Positions 1 through 8,957 are shown, counted from the first letter of the stretch. The stretch is DNA of 12,335 nt from Jimgerdemannia flammicorona (GCA_003990745.1 RBNI01005613.1:1-12335), one strand, 5' to 3'. Translations and numbers: made by a program. Notes: generated by a model from the letters alone, not told the origin.

Positions 1-1
1 A

Positions 2-2131
2 TGCCCCCATGGTACTAGGATGTACTGCTCTGAACACCTGAATGACTGCTGGTCCTGTATCAGTGAAGTCAGGAAAATCCACCAACAGAAACATGAGCAA
101 GAAGCCGCCGAAGCAAAAAGGAAAGCCAAAGAAGATGACCAGCCCCCAGAGCTTCAAGTTGATAGTGACAATGAGGAGGAACAAGAATCAGACATTACCC
201 TTAAGGTCAAGAAGTTTCACTCCAAAGCCAAGATCCCAGAATACAAGACTGAAGGAGCCATAGAAATGGACCTTGCCAGCATTCAAGATGCTACCCTTGA
301 ACCACAGACCACCACCCTACTTGGCACCGGGATTGGAATCAAGCTGCCCGAAAACCATACTGGAATTATCAAGACCAGGAGCAGTCTGGCCAAAAGCGAA
401 ATCTCAGTTAAAGGAGGAGTAATTGACCCTGATTACACTGGCGAGATTTTTCTCATAGTCAGAAATCACAACCACACCACCCCCTTTGAAGTCAAGAAGT
501 ATGACAGGATTGGCCAGATGCTGATCCACGAAATCAAGAATCCCAAGATCATTGAAGCCATTGAACTCATCAAGATCAAGAGAGGAGAACAAGGCTTTGG
601 ATCTACTGGAAGAGGAGCCTATGCTGTCACCAAGATTACCAAACTTGAGCACAAGAAAGACAAGGACCAGAACAAGCACACATATACCATTGGAGAAAAC
701 TTTCCTCTGGAGGAACAACTTCTCAAGATCCTGCACCAGAATGAAGGAGTACTTGCTACAGATTTTAGGGATATCCACAATCAAGAACCCAAGTACTATC
801 ATGAAGTTGACACTGGTGATACCAAGCCTATCTACCAAAAAGCCAGACCCATACCACCTGCCTACAGAGAGTGGCTGCGAGCAGAACTCAAGGAAATGGA
901 AGAAGCTGGAATCATCAAGCAAGCTATCAGCCCCTGGGCCTCACCCATTATCCTAGCCCCAAAGAAAGGAAGCAAGCCTAAAGAGTTTGCACCAAGACTC
1001 TGCATTGACTACAGGAAGCTCAATGCCATCACCAAGAAGGATAGGCAGCCCTTGCCGAATATTCAAGAAATCCTTACCACCCTTGGAAGTGAAGCCAAAT
1101 ACTACACCACCTTGGATTTGTTCTCAGGCTTCCATCAGATCAGTCTCACTCAAGATGCCAGTGAGAAATCAGCCTTCATCACACCTAACACCACCTATAT
1201 CTATCTGCAAATACCATTTGGAATGTGCAATGCCCCAGCAAGTTTCCAGCGAATGATGAATAGAGTCTTTGGCAATGAGATTGGAAAATGGCTCTTTGTC
1301 TATGTTGATGATGTGATCATCTTCAGCAACACTGCACAGGAACATGTCAATTATATACAGCTAGCCCTCAAGAGGCTCAAGGAGCATGGCCTCTACATCA
1401 AGCCCAAGAAATGCAAGTTCGCTGCTCAAGAAATTGCCTACCTAGGACACCTTATCAACCAGACCAGAATCTACACAGACCCCATGAAGATCGAGGCTGT
1501 TGCAGCCTACCCGAGACCCAGAACAACCACAGAAGTCTATGCCTTCCTTGGACTGGCCAGCTACTACAGAAGATTCATCAAAGGATACTCCAACATTACA
1601 GCACCTATCTACGAGCTACTGAAGAAGAAGACCAAATTCGAATGGACCAAGGAGTACCAAGAAACCTTCAATGAACTCAAGACCAGATTGACTCAAGCAC
1701 CCATCCTCAGAAGACCAGACTGGAACCTAGAATTCATCCTGCAGACAGATGCAAGTGCTATAGGACTTGGAGCAGTCCTAGCTCAGAAGAAAGATGGACA
1801 TGAATATGTCATCTCCTATGCAAGCCGAGGCATCCACGAAGCAGAGCAGAACTACGAGTCATGCAAGCTTGAATGCTTAGCAGTAGTCTGGGCAGTAGAC
1901 AAGTTCCACTACTACCTAGCTGGGAAACACTTCACTATTCAAACAGACCATTCTGCTCTTGTCTGGCTATTCCACACTCTGAACCCCAAAGAAATATATA
2001 CCAGATGGATCTACAGGCTGCAAGAGTATGACTGTACTATCAAGCACTACTCAGGAAAGACCAATACCAATGCCGATGCACTCTCAAGGACACCCCGAAA
2101 CACCCCCATCAAGACCATTCAACATGAATAA
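2..2131 (+). CDS. Pol polyprotein, partial at 5' end: dUTPase - reverse transcriptase - RNase H
   Basis: Residues are counted from the first ATG at 20, but the frame is open upstream, so this ATG is probably not the true start. Residues 73-198 hold a trimeric-type dUTPase with all five motifs: D84 in motif 1, RSSLA (120-124), GVIDPDYTGE (133-142), DRIGQ (162-166) and RGEQGFGSTG (188-197). RT spans about 265-480, with LCIDYRKLN (327-335), D366 in LDLFSG and YVDD (428-431). RNase H spans about 570-690, with D577 (TDAS), E618, D643 (QTDH) and D686 (NADALSR). Every catalytic residue I can name is intact. The dUTPase should hydrolyse dUTP and limit uracil in the cDNA; RT and RNase H make that cDNA. 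The N-terminal stretch holds a Cys cluster (C3, C10, C13) and a charged region at 20-65, probably a protease-dUTPase linker. There is no stop in 710 codons, whereas the integrase half downstream is broken. Confidence 0.92.
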   Translation, partial: CPHGTRMYCSEHLNDCWSCISEVRKIHQQKHEQEAAEAKRKAKEDDQPPELQVDSDNEEEQESDITLKVKKFHSKAKIPEYKTEGAIEMDLASIQDATLEPQTTTLLGTGIGIKLPENHTGIIKTRSSLAKSEISVKGGVIDPDYTGEIFLIVRNHNHTTPFEVKKYDRIGQMLIHEIKNPKIIEAIELIKIKRGEQGFGSTGRGAYAVTKITKLEHKKDKDQNKHTYTIGENFPLEEQLLKILHQNEGVLATDFRDIHNQEPKYYHEVDTGDTKPIYQKARPIPPAYREWLRAELKEMEEAGIIKQAISPWASPIILAPKKGSKPKEFAPRLCIDYRKLNAITKKDRQPLPNIQEILTTLGSEAKYYTTLDLFSGFHQISLTQDASEKSAFITPNTTYIYLQIPFGMCNAPASFQRMMNRVFGNEIGKWLFVYVDDVIIFSNTAQEHVNYIQLALKRLKEHGLYIKPKKCKFAAQEIAYLGHLINQTRIYTDPMKIEAVAAYPRPRTTTEVYAFLGLASYYRRFIKGYSNITAPIYELLKKKTKFEWTKEYQETFNELKTRLTQAPILRRPDWNLEFILQTDASAIGLGAVLAQKKDGHEYVISYASRGIHEAEQNYESCKLECLAVVWAVDKFHYYLAGKHFTIQTDHSALVWLFHTLNPKEIYTRWIYRLQEYDCTIKHYSGKTNTNADALSRTPRNTPIKTIQHE
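239..620 (+). other. dUTPase domain inside the Pol polyprotein
   Basis: The five conserved dUTPase motifs occur in the normal order and spacing over about 125 residues, the usual size of a trimeric dUTPase subunit. The motif-3 Asp/Tyr pair (GVIDPDY), the motif-2 Ser (RSSLA) and the motif-5 glycine-rich Phe segment (GFGSTG) are present, so activity is plausible. The domain lies before RT. In non-primate lentiviruses it lies between RNase H and integrase, and in betaretroviruses it is linked to the protease region. dUTPase-bearing Metaviridae have, as I recall, been reported from the basidiomycete Phanerochaete chrysosporium. Confidence 0.93.
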
Positions 2132-3320
2132 GGAGCTATACTATAGATTAATCAGCTATCTTGGGCAGCGGAAGATGCCCAACCACCTCGAACCCTGGAC
2201 AATCACTATCATCAACCGAACTTGGAAATAGTTTGAATTAGACAACACTACACTCAGAAAAGGAGGAAAGCTAGTAATATCCGAACACAAGAAGTATCAA
2301 GTAATGAAGGAAGTATATGAGCAAGGACACTTAGGAGGAACCAACACATACGACAAGGCAAGAAGAACCATGTGGTGGCCCAAGATAGAAGAAGACCTGC
2401 GCCAATTTGTCAAAGAGTGTGACAAGTGCTAAAAACAGAAACAAGATCAGCAAGACCAGGCACCCGGGTCATCAAGAATTGAGCCTATCCCCTTCCACCA
2501 CATCGCAATGAATATCATTGAACCACTACTAGTAACACTATTAGGAAACCGCTATATTATAGTTATTGTAGACCTCTTCACCAAATGGATAGAGGCAGGA
2601 GCATTACAAGAAGCCAATGCCCTCTCTATAGCCGACTTCCTGCACCAAGAAATCATCTGCCACTACAAGACACCAAAACAAATCACAACAGACTGCAGAA
2701 CGGAATTTGTCAATAGATTCCACAAGATAATGTATCAGAAATACAAGATTCAACACATCAAGACCACTGCATACCACCCTCAAGGAAATGGACAGACAGA
2801 AAGAACCAACAAGACTCTCAAGAACATCCTAGCAAAGATCTCAGAGACATATGAGAATTGGGATAACTATCTCCCAACCACCCTCTCTGTCCTACGAGAC
2901 ATACGGTCACAGAGCACACATTTTACCCCAAGAGAGCTGCTCTTCGGAGAAGAAGATTCTGATGGAACCTCAGCCACAAATCTAGACCTAACTTGGAGAT
3001 GGGTTGATGCAGAAATCCGGAGACTACACCAAATCAGGAAGAAGGCTGAAGATTACATCACCAAGTCACAAGCACTGACAAGGAAGAATGCAGAAAAGAA
3101 TCACAAGGCCCTAGAACCTATCTGAATTAGAGAAAAGATTTTACTATATCGAAATATGGTAGAAGCCTCATGGTCATGAAAACTGGAGCCCAAATGGGAA
3201 GGACCCTTCTATGTACAAGATATCAAGGGAACTACCTTCTGGCTTAGAAAAATCTCAGGGACCATACTGCCCACTATGGTACACAGGAACAGACTCAAGA
3301 AGTACCACGAACCTATATAA
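2121..3320 (+). pseudogene. Integrase of element A, broken (one frame change, four in-frame stops)
   Basis: The frame lies +1 relative to the RT-RNase H frame and runs to a TAA at 3318. The zinc-binding domain reads Y-x3-H-x29-C-x2-C: the first ligand, normally His, is Tyr (TAT at 2316-2318), His is at 2328, and the Cys codons are at 2418 and 2427. The catalytic core is intact: D at 2571 (VDLFTKW), D at 2691 (TTDCRTEF) and E at 2799 (GQTER), which gives the DD35E spacing. A GPF motif at 3201-3209 marks the C-terminal GPY/F domain. Stops are TAG 2229-2231, TAA 2430-2432, TGA 3123-3125 and TGA 3177-3179. Each is one C-to-T or G-to-A transition from a sense codon (CAG, CAA, CGA or TGG). The stretch 2508-3125 is the longest open piece. 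It would insert the element's cDNA if whole. Confidence 0.88.
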
Positions 3321-3674
3321 GAGAAGCAAAATGTGATGACCGCCTGTGAGATTCTAGTCCATAAATCATAACAGCATGTCCCATGACCAGCAGGCTATCT
3401 GTCTGGACCATTCTCTAAGAGATATGGTACTGGCAGCTACTCATCTATGAGACTTTCACAGTCAGAGGAGTTCGAACCATCAACTGATTGGTCAAGATCA
3501 GAATCAGGCCCTTGCTCTATATGAAGGGAGTGACCCTTCACCATCACGCCAAAATACAAAGAGAAGACGCCAGCCCATAAACACCACTTTTTGACCCCTT
3601 GCCAGAGGTTATGGGATCAGCAAATTTTTCAGGACTGGACCAATGAATAACAATGCTCAGGAAGATCCTTATTC
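3321..3674 (+). other. 3' untranslated region of element A
   Basis: This stretch lies between the pol stop and the polypurine tract. All three plus frames are interrupted by stops, and I see no domain. It has no counterpart next to the solo LTR at 9577-11151, as expected for internal (non-LTR) sequence. Confidence 0.7.
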
Positions 3675-3684
3675 AGGAGGAAGA
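3675..3684 (+). promoter_or_regulatory. Polypurine tract (plus-strand primer site) of element A
   Basis: Ten consecutive purines (AGGAGGAAGA) lie directly against the TGTAA start of the LTR. That is where a retrotransposon polypurine tract primes plus-strand synthesis. The flanking base is C. Confidence 0.8.
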
Positions 3685-3839
3685 TGTAATGGTGACCCCA
3701 GAATGATGACATCAGCACAGGAGACAGCCTTTCCTTGCAAGCCACCAGATCGGAGCACGAGAAGATTATATGGCATATGAGATGAGCAATGATGACCAAC
3801 TGTGAGTCATTGTGACCACAGCACAAGCATCCTGAAGAA

Positions 3840-3847
3840 TATAAAAG
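3840..3847 (+). promoter_or_regulatory. TATA box upstream of the LTR reading frame
   Basis: TATAAAAG lies 87 bp before ATG 3927. The same octamer is kept in the solo LTR (minus strand 10989-10996) at the same distance from its ATG. A promoter role is inferred from sequence and position. Confidence 0.5.
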
Positions 3848-3926
3848 AAGGATCAAGGAACCACAGTAGCAGCAACCAACAAGAACCACTAATCCCAAAA
3901 TAGCTCAAAGACTTACCATAAATGAA

Positions 3927-4763
3927 ATGCCTGCTGCCCACCAAACCTCAAGGTCAAGGAATCACTAAGGTACCTCAGTTGAAGAAAGGATGTTCCAAGA
4001 CATCAGAAGAGCCATGAGGACCCACTCAACAAGGACTCCTAGTGTCAACCTGGGTACTGCAGACCCTTATCACTTTATTCTCTACTGTTGTGAAATGGAA
4101 ACAAGGATCACCATTGCTACTAAATGCCTCCAAATATGGCAGAAGTATGAAATAGAAAACCTCCTCTGCCGGGAGTTCCCACAGGCCAGCACCCAAGAGC
4201 TACAAGGTACCACTCCCATGGATATATGCGAAACAAGGACAGCTAAAAAGATCTATCAGATCTTCAGACATGCACCATGGTCGATCTCCAACTTGGAGTA
4301 TGTTAGAGTCTCAGATTTCAGAGACCTGTCATCCTGCCATATCAATACACTAGAAGCCAGGGTGGCTACAGAAGCCCAGTCCACTATCACCCTCAACAGC
4401 GAAGAAGTAGAAGACTTCTAGCACTCTATCCTCCAGGACAACCCAGATCAATTCCTGCAAAGATTGATCTCAGTATTCCAAGGTCCAAATATCCGAGTTA
4501 GATCCCCTCAAGACCCCACATTTGTCCCCTATTTTGTGGAAGAGAACCTCATAGACTGGAGAGCTCCAGATCTTGTTCCCGATTTTCCTGCCACTGCCGA
4601 ACGTGATGACGTCATCGATGACATCATCCCATGTGACATACCCGAAGCACGCGAAGTATGCGAAACGCATGACCTGCATGATGAATTCACGGATCTCATC
4701 TCCTTCAGTAATGATGATGATGATGATGATGAAGCCCCCATGGTTCTGAACTTTCTGCTCTAA
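3927..4763 (+). pseudogene. LTR-encoded protein of unknown function, copy 1 (two in-frame stops)
   Basis: A single frame of 279 codons runs from ATG 3927 to TAA 4761-4763 and is interrupted only by TAA 3966-3968 and TAG 4419-4421. At both places the second LTR copy has a sense codon (CAA and TGG), so both stops are transitions typical of RIP. The longest open pieces are 3990-4421 and 4464-4763. The product is polar. A middle part contains EYVRVSDFRDLSS and TEAQSTITLNSEEVEDF, followed by FLQ-LISVFQGP and then EENLIDWRAPDL. The C-terminus is acidic, with six Asp in a row from a (GAT)n tract at 4713-4730, and ends EAPMVLNFLL. I see no zinc knuckle, protease, helicase or DNA-binding motif and do not recognise the family. 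It is not obviously Gag. A TATAAAAG lies 87 bp upstream of the ATG in both copies. The frame may extend upstream of the ATG, but both copies carry stops there. Confidence 0.7.
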
Positions 4764-4769
4764 GTTCTT

Positions 4770-4904
4770 TGTTACACTGGATAATGCCAGCACCGGTATT
4801 CTCATGTAACACTGGATAATACCAGCACCGGTATTCTGAGGTGATGCAAAATTATTCCAGTACTGGTATTTTGATGTGATACCAAATAATACCAGCTCTG
4901 GAAC
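4770..4904 (+). repeat. Tandem repeat of about 35 bp, four degenerate units, in the LTR
   Basis: Units begin near 4770, 4805, 4841 and 4875. Each has the pattern TG(T/A)-x-AC-x-GGATAAT-x-CCAGCACCGGTATT or a degraded form; the first two are nearly identical. The solo LTR has fewer clear units plus extra sequence here (about 9875-10040). Its place between the reading frame and the second TATA box suits a U3 enhancer repeat, but binding is not shown. Confidence 0.8.
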
Positions 4905-4971
4905 TTGGTAGTTTTAGTTATTGGAATTTATATTTAGCTTTATATCTTAGCAACCATTGAATTATATTTTG

Positions 4972-4979
4972 TATAAATA
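4972..4979 (+). promoter_or_regulatory. Probable main LTR promoter TATA box
   Basis: TATAAATA lies 235 bp before the LTR end and is conserved in the solo LTR (TATTTATA on the plus strand at 9811-9818). It is followed 27 bp later by the poly(A) signal, the compact U3/R arrangement expected of an LTR promoter that starts the genomic RNA. Confidence 0.6.
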
Positions 4980-4985
4980 CCCATC

Positions 4986-5004
4986 TTATTTCCTCTGAAA
5001 TAAA
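4986..5004 (+). terminator. Poly(A) signal AATAAA inside a 7-bp hairpin
   Basis: AATAAA is at 4999-5004. Bases 4986-4992 (TTATTTC) pair perfectly with 4997-5003 (GAAATAA) across a CTCT loop. The same hairpin and hexamer are intact in the solo LTR (AATAAA on the minus strand at 9786-9791) despite heavy mutation around it. It probably directs 3' end formation in the 3' LTR. Confidence 0.6.
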
Positions 5005-5207
5005 GTCAGTTCCAGTTTCACTTACACATACTTCCTTGCAAGCAATCTAAGAGATAACAAGACAGTTAAGATAAGAAGTTTGAGGACTATAAGACCTTGG
5101 GAAGGCACTCCAATAAGAACTTGCTTATAACAACTTGAGTTAGTCTAAGAGATATACCTTGAAGAGAATCTGGCATATTTGAAGGACTCAGCGACCACTA
5201 CGTGACA

Positions 5208-6980
5208 CTAGATATCTTAGTTTGATTTATATGATTGTTTGGATGGTAGTAATTGTTTATTATTTAGCTTAAAAGTGAGAGATTTATCTTGAATTACTAG
5301 CTAATGGACACTAAGTTATAATATAGCAGATATCTAATCTTAGAAGTATAGTAGATTTCTATATCTTGAAACTTAATTCTATTCTGACTCTTATAGAGTC
5401 CTCAGGATATAAGAGTATATATATATCTATCTATAGGCTTACTAATTCTCTCACTTTCTCTTTACTTTAAACTATTTCAATCTGAGATTTATTTACTTTA
5501 GATACTGGGGATATTTATATAAATTTTCTAGCTATAAGGTGGCTAAGTTATAACTATATTTCCCATGAGTTACTTTTCATAAGTATAGATCCTTAATATC
5601 TGTAAAATTTCAATAATTATCAAAATTTAACATCTGTTAAATCTCAATATTTGTGAAATTCTAACATTTGTTAAAGTTTCTATATTTGTAAAATGACTAC
5701 TATTTATAAAGCTATACTATATTTGAAAATTGAATTCAGATACTATGATCAAATATCTATTTCTCTAATTTATATTTCTAATTTAGATCAATCATTACAA
5801 TATATATATATTTAAATTATATTATATTTTAAAATTAAACTATATTTTTAAATTGAACTAAGTTGTTAAAATAAGTTAAATACTTATTAATATCTTTTTA
5901 ACTTATAAAATATAAAATAAAGTATATATATATTAAATTAATAATAAGTACTATATAATAAAACTATATGTTGATAGAATTAATATATTGTAAATAATCA
6001 AACTGATTATTAGTCCTAAGTTCTGATATTCTTATAAGAAAGTGCTAAGTTCCAATTGTCTATTATGGTAAAGTCTAGATATTTCTTTTAGGTTCTTATA
6101 CTGATAGAAGTATTATACTTATATTCCAAATTGATCAAGCTCAGAATTATTAATAAGTTGAGTTTGAGAGTTCTGTAATAAGAATACTGCTTTATTTTTA
6201 TATTCAGAGAAAGCAAAACTGAGGTTATAATATACTTAGTATAGAGAGTATTTACATATATTTAAGACTATAATTAAATATTATATATTGGATATATATA
6301 TATATTTATATTATTTTGAGTAACTATAACTACTAGTTGAAATTTCCATAGAAATTTCCAGTAGCTTGAAGGTATATAATGATATATTATATTCTTCTCT
6401 TCTTTATTTAAGTCTACTTATTGAACTTAGTACTAAACTCTAGATACTTACCAAACTAAAGAGCAGTATACTAGACTAATTAAAAAATAATATTACTTTC
6501 TCAAATTGATAATATTCTCAGAAGATACACTATAGAGATAATTGAGAACTTGAAGTTAAATATAAAAAGAATATAGAGGCTTTTGGTATAATATAGATAT
6601 GATTATCAATAAAAAGATAGGCTTATTATTTAGCAGTATTGAGAGTAGCTTATTGATAGATGAAGTATTTTATCTTATAGTACTTTTTTAATTCTTATTA
6701 ATAGTAGAAAGCCTGAAAATATTGGATTCTTCTAAGATATTGTTGGACTTTATTTGAATCTAGATCTCTAGAGATTTATATGTTTATAGAAGATAGTTTG
6801 GTTAAATTCTATTAATAGTTTATTCTTAGTATCATTATTGAATACTCATATTAGAGGTGGGTTACCTATATAGAATTGTTTCAGAATATTTATACTTCTC
6901 TTTATTAGGGATATTTAGAGGTATGACTGTCTTTTAGAAATTTTGTTAGAATTTCTATTATATTAGATATCTATATCAGA
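5208..6980. other. AT-rich decayed sequence, no identifiable gene
   Basis: All six frames are dense in stops, and TA-rich runs dominate. No CpG is visible. It lies between the end of element A and the last readable part (chromodomain) of element C. It could therefore contain C's 3' untranslated region and LTR, but I cannot place an LTR boundary. A weak protein-like plus-strand reading at about 6500-6660 (SQIDNILRRYTIEIIENL) is too short and too broken to call. Confidence 0.6.
5598..5695 (+). repeat. Degenerate short tandem repeat (about 17-18 bp period)
   Basis: A motif of the form AT(C/T)TGTnAAATTTCAAT recurs about five times, with irregular spacing and one longer gap. It lies in non-coding AT-rich sequence. 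Confidence 0.45.
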
Positions 6981-8923
6981 TTACTACTTCTTCTGTATTT
7001 GATAAATGATTTTCTTTTTTTTTCTCAAATAATATATATCATACTTAGAGTATTCTTTTCATTTTATGAGATAGTACTAGGTAGGCTTGATAGCTCATCT
7101 AAATTAATAATTCTTATAATCTAGAATATAGTCTACTTTATATTATAGTTACTGATCAATAATTACTAGATCTAGAGATGGTTCAGTTCTTTCTTTAAAA
7201 ATATTCAGAATATATGACTGAAGTTGAGATATATGAAATACTGGATAGATTCTCTCTAGTATTGCTAGAAGGTTCAACTTATATATAACAGATCTATATT
7301 TTTCAAGAATCTTAAATAATTCAATATAGCAGAGTCTAAGCTTCTTTTTGAAGCCTATATTATTCAGAGTCAGATATTAGATATTGAGTAATACTTGTTC
7401 TTCTTTTTATAAGTGACTTCTCTTCTATTTTTGTTGATATATACTACTTGTATTCTTTGTACCTCTATGAGAGCATCTTGTACTTACTAGATATTACCTT
7501 ATATAATATCAGTAATTTCTTATATAGCTAGTACTATAGTTTAGATAGCAATAATGAAAGTTTATAGATATTATCCATAGTTTAGATAAAATAGCATTAT
7601 CTTAATACTTATACTTAAGCTATTATTATATATAAATTTAGTTAGAAATAGCTTTTTATCTTAATTGTTTTGCTTATAGCTATAATAGATACTAAGTATC
7701 TGTTTCAGAGTTTGATTAGTTCTTTCTGTCTGACTATCTGTTTATAAGTAGTATATATACTATAGACATTTTCAGTTATACTTTTAGGCTCTTGAAGAGT
7801 ATTTATTAAAAGTTACTTATAAATTTTATATATCAGTCTGAGATAATTACTAATAGTAGTTTATAAAGGCAGAATAAATAACTATATTATTTCTGATATA
7901 TACTATTGTAGTAGTGATTATTGCAATAAAGTGGGCCTGCTTATTGAGGTAATTAATAAAAACAATGATCATATTTCTTCTCTTTTTAGTTTTTACATAG
8001 CAATTAGATAATAAAGTCCATTCTGATATAGTTCTAATTTTAGATAGAAATATATAGTAGCTACATATATCATATATACTAGCTAGTATCTGGTTGCTAG
8101 GCTTATATCTTTGATAGATATTATAGGATATAATATAATTCTTGATATTGGATATCATTTTGGATCAGTAAAAGTTTTGGACAATATGTTGATATATCTT
8201 ATCAAATCTCATATATGTATCTAGCTATAGGTATATTATATAGTTCTTACAGAATTTATAAGTAGATAGAGGTGTTCTAGATCTAAATTCTTATATTGTT
8301 AAGATATATATACATATTTGTTTTGAATAGATATATTTTTATTAATCTTCTTTATAATATTGCTATCTTTTTTGAGAATTTGTTTAGTAATTTCTTATAT
8401 ATTGGTATCTTTGGTATACTCCTTTTTAACTTTTTTAAATAGACTGATAATAATATTGCTAATTACAGTAAGGTCATCTTTCTATATACTTTGAAAGAGT
8501 ACATCAGCTACTTTATTCTTAGTTCTGATAATATACTTAATTTTGACATTAAAGAGTATAAGGATCTACATCTATCAGGTCTGTCTTTCTATAAGAATTA
8601 GCTATATCTGAATATATTAGAGAGCTTAATAATCTATCTATAAGGTAAATATTTTGCTAAGAATAAAATATCTCTATACTTATAGAGATCAGATGATAGT
8701 AAGGAGTTTCTTATCTCATATAATATAGTTGCTTTTATATTTATTGAGTTTCTGAGATAAGTAAGTAATAGAGTATTTATATTAAGTTAGAACAACTCTA
8801 ATAGTAATATTAGAAACATTAGCAGTAACTATGAAGAGTTCTATTAGATCAGGACTAATTAAGATTAATATATCAGTCAGTATTCTCTTAAGAGTATTTA
8901 TAGCTATAGTGTATTCTTCTATC

Positions 8924-8957
<34 letters not shown>

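Larger units (their letters stand above)
1..5207 (+). mobile_element. Element A: 5'-truncated Ty3/gypsy LTR retrotransposon carrying a dUTPase domain
   Basis: The order dUTPase, RT, RNase H, integrase, polypurine tract, LTR is read directly from the sequence. RT before integrase is the Ty3/gypsy (Metaviridae) arrangement. The left part (5' LTR, primer-binding site, gag and most or all of the protease) is outside the window, so the reading frame is already open at base 2. The right end at 5207 is set by where similarity to the inverted solo LTR (9577-11151) stops, just after a terminal CA. The copy is not autonomous as it stands, because its integrase half carries a frame change and several stops. 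Base composition is ordinary and CpG is present, unlike the sequence to its right, so this copy is younger or less exposed to RIP. No chromodomain follows the integrase. Confidence 0.9.
3685..5207 (+). repeat. 3' LTR of element A (1,523 bp), with an internal reading frame
   Basis: The left end TGTAATGG follows the polypurine tract, and the right end is ...CGTGACA. Both ends coincide with the limits of similarity to the inverted copy at 9577-11151, which has matching ends (TGTAACAG and a mutated CA). Order inside: TATAAAAG at 3840, reading frame 3927-4763, tandem repeat 4770-4904, TATAAATA at 4972, AATAAA at 4999, then about 200 bp to the end. If the 4972 box drives the genomic RNA, U3 is about 1.3 kb and holds the whole reading frame. 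The 5' LTR is outside the window, so its identity and the target duplication cannot be tested here. Confidence 0.88.

Noticed and set aside
404..922. Open frame of 172 codons on the minus strand
   Set aside because: It is antisense to the dUTPase-RT coding frame and shows no domain.
3334..3350. TGTGATGACC after a purine-rich stretch, as a possible start of the 3' LTR
   Set aside because: Similarity to the solo LTR begins only at 3685, next to a better polypurine tract, so the LTR cannot start here.
3685..3926. Upstream extension of the LTR reading frame to the LTR start
   Set aside because: The in-phase sequence looks protein-like (EEYKRRIKE), but both copies share stops in it and another phase looks equally plausible. 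The ATG at 3927 is the safer limit.
4607..4614. TGACGTCA palindrome (CRE/ATF-like site)
   Set aside because: It lies inside the LTR reading frame (Asp-Val-Ile-Asp codons) and is not kept as a palindrome in the second LTR.
6490..6660. Possible decayed protein on the plus strand with RRYTIEIIENL-like reading
   Set aside because: Too many stops, no recognisable motif, and base composition alone gives such readings in AT-rich DNA.
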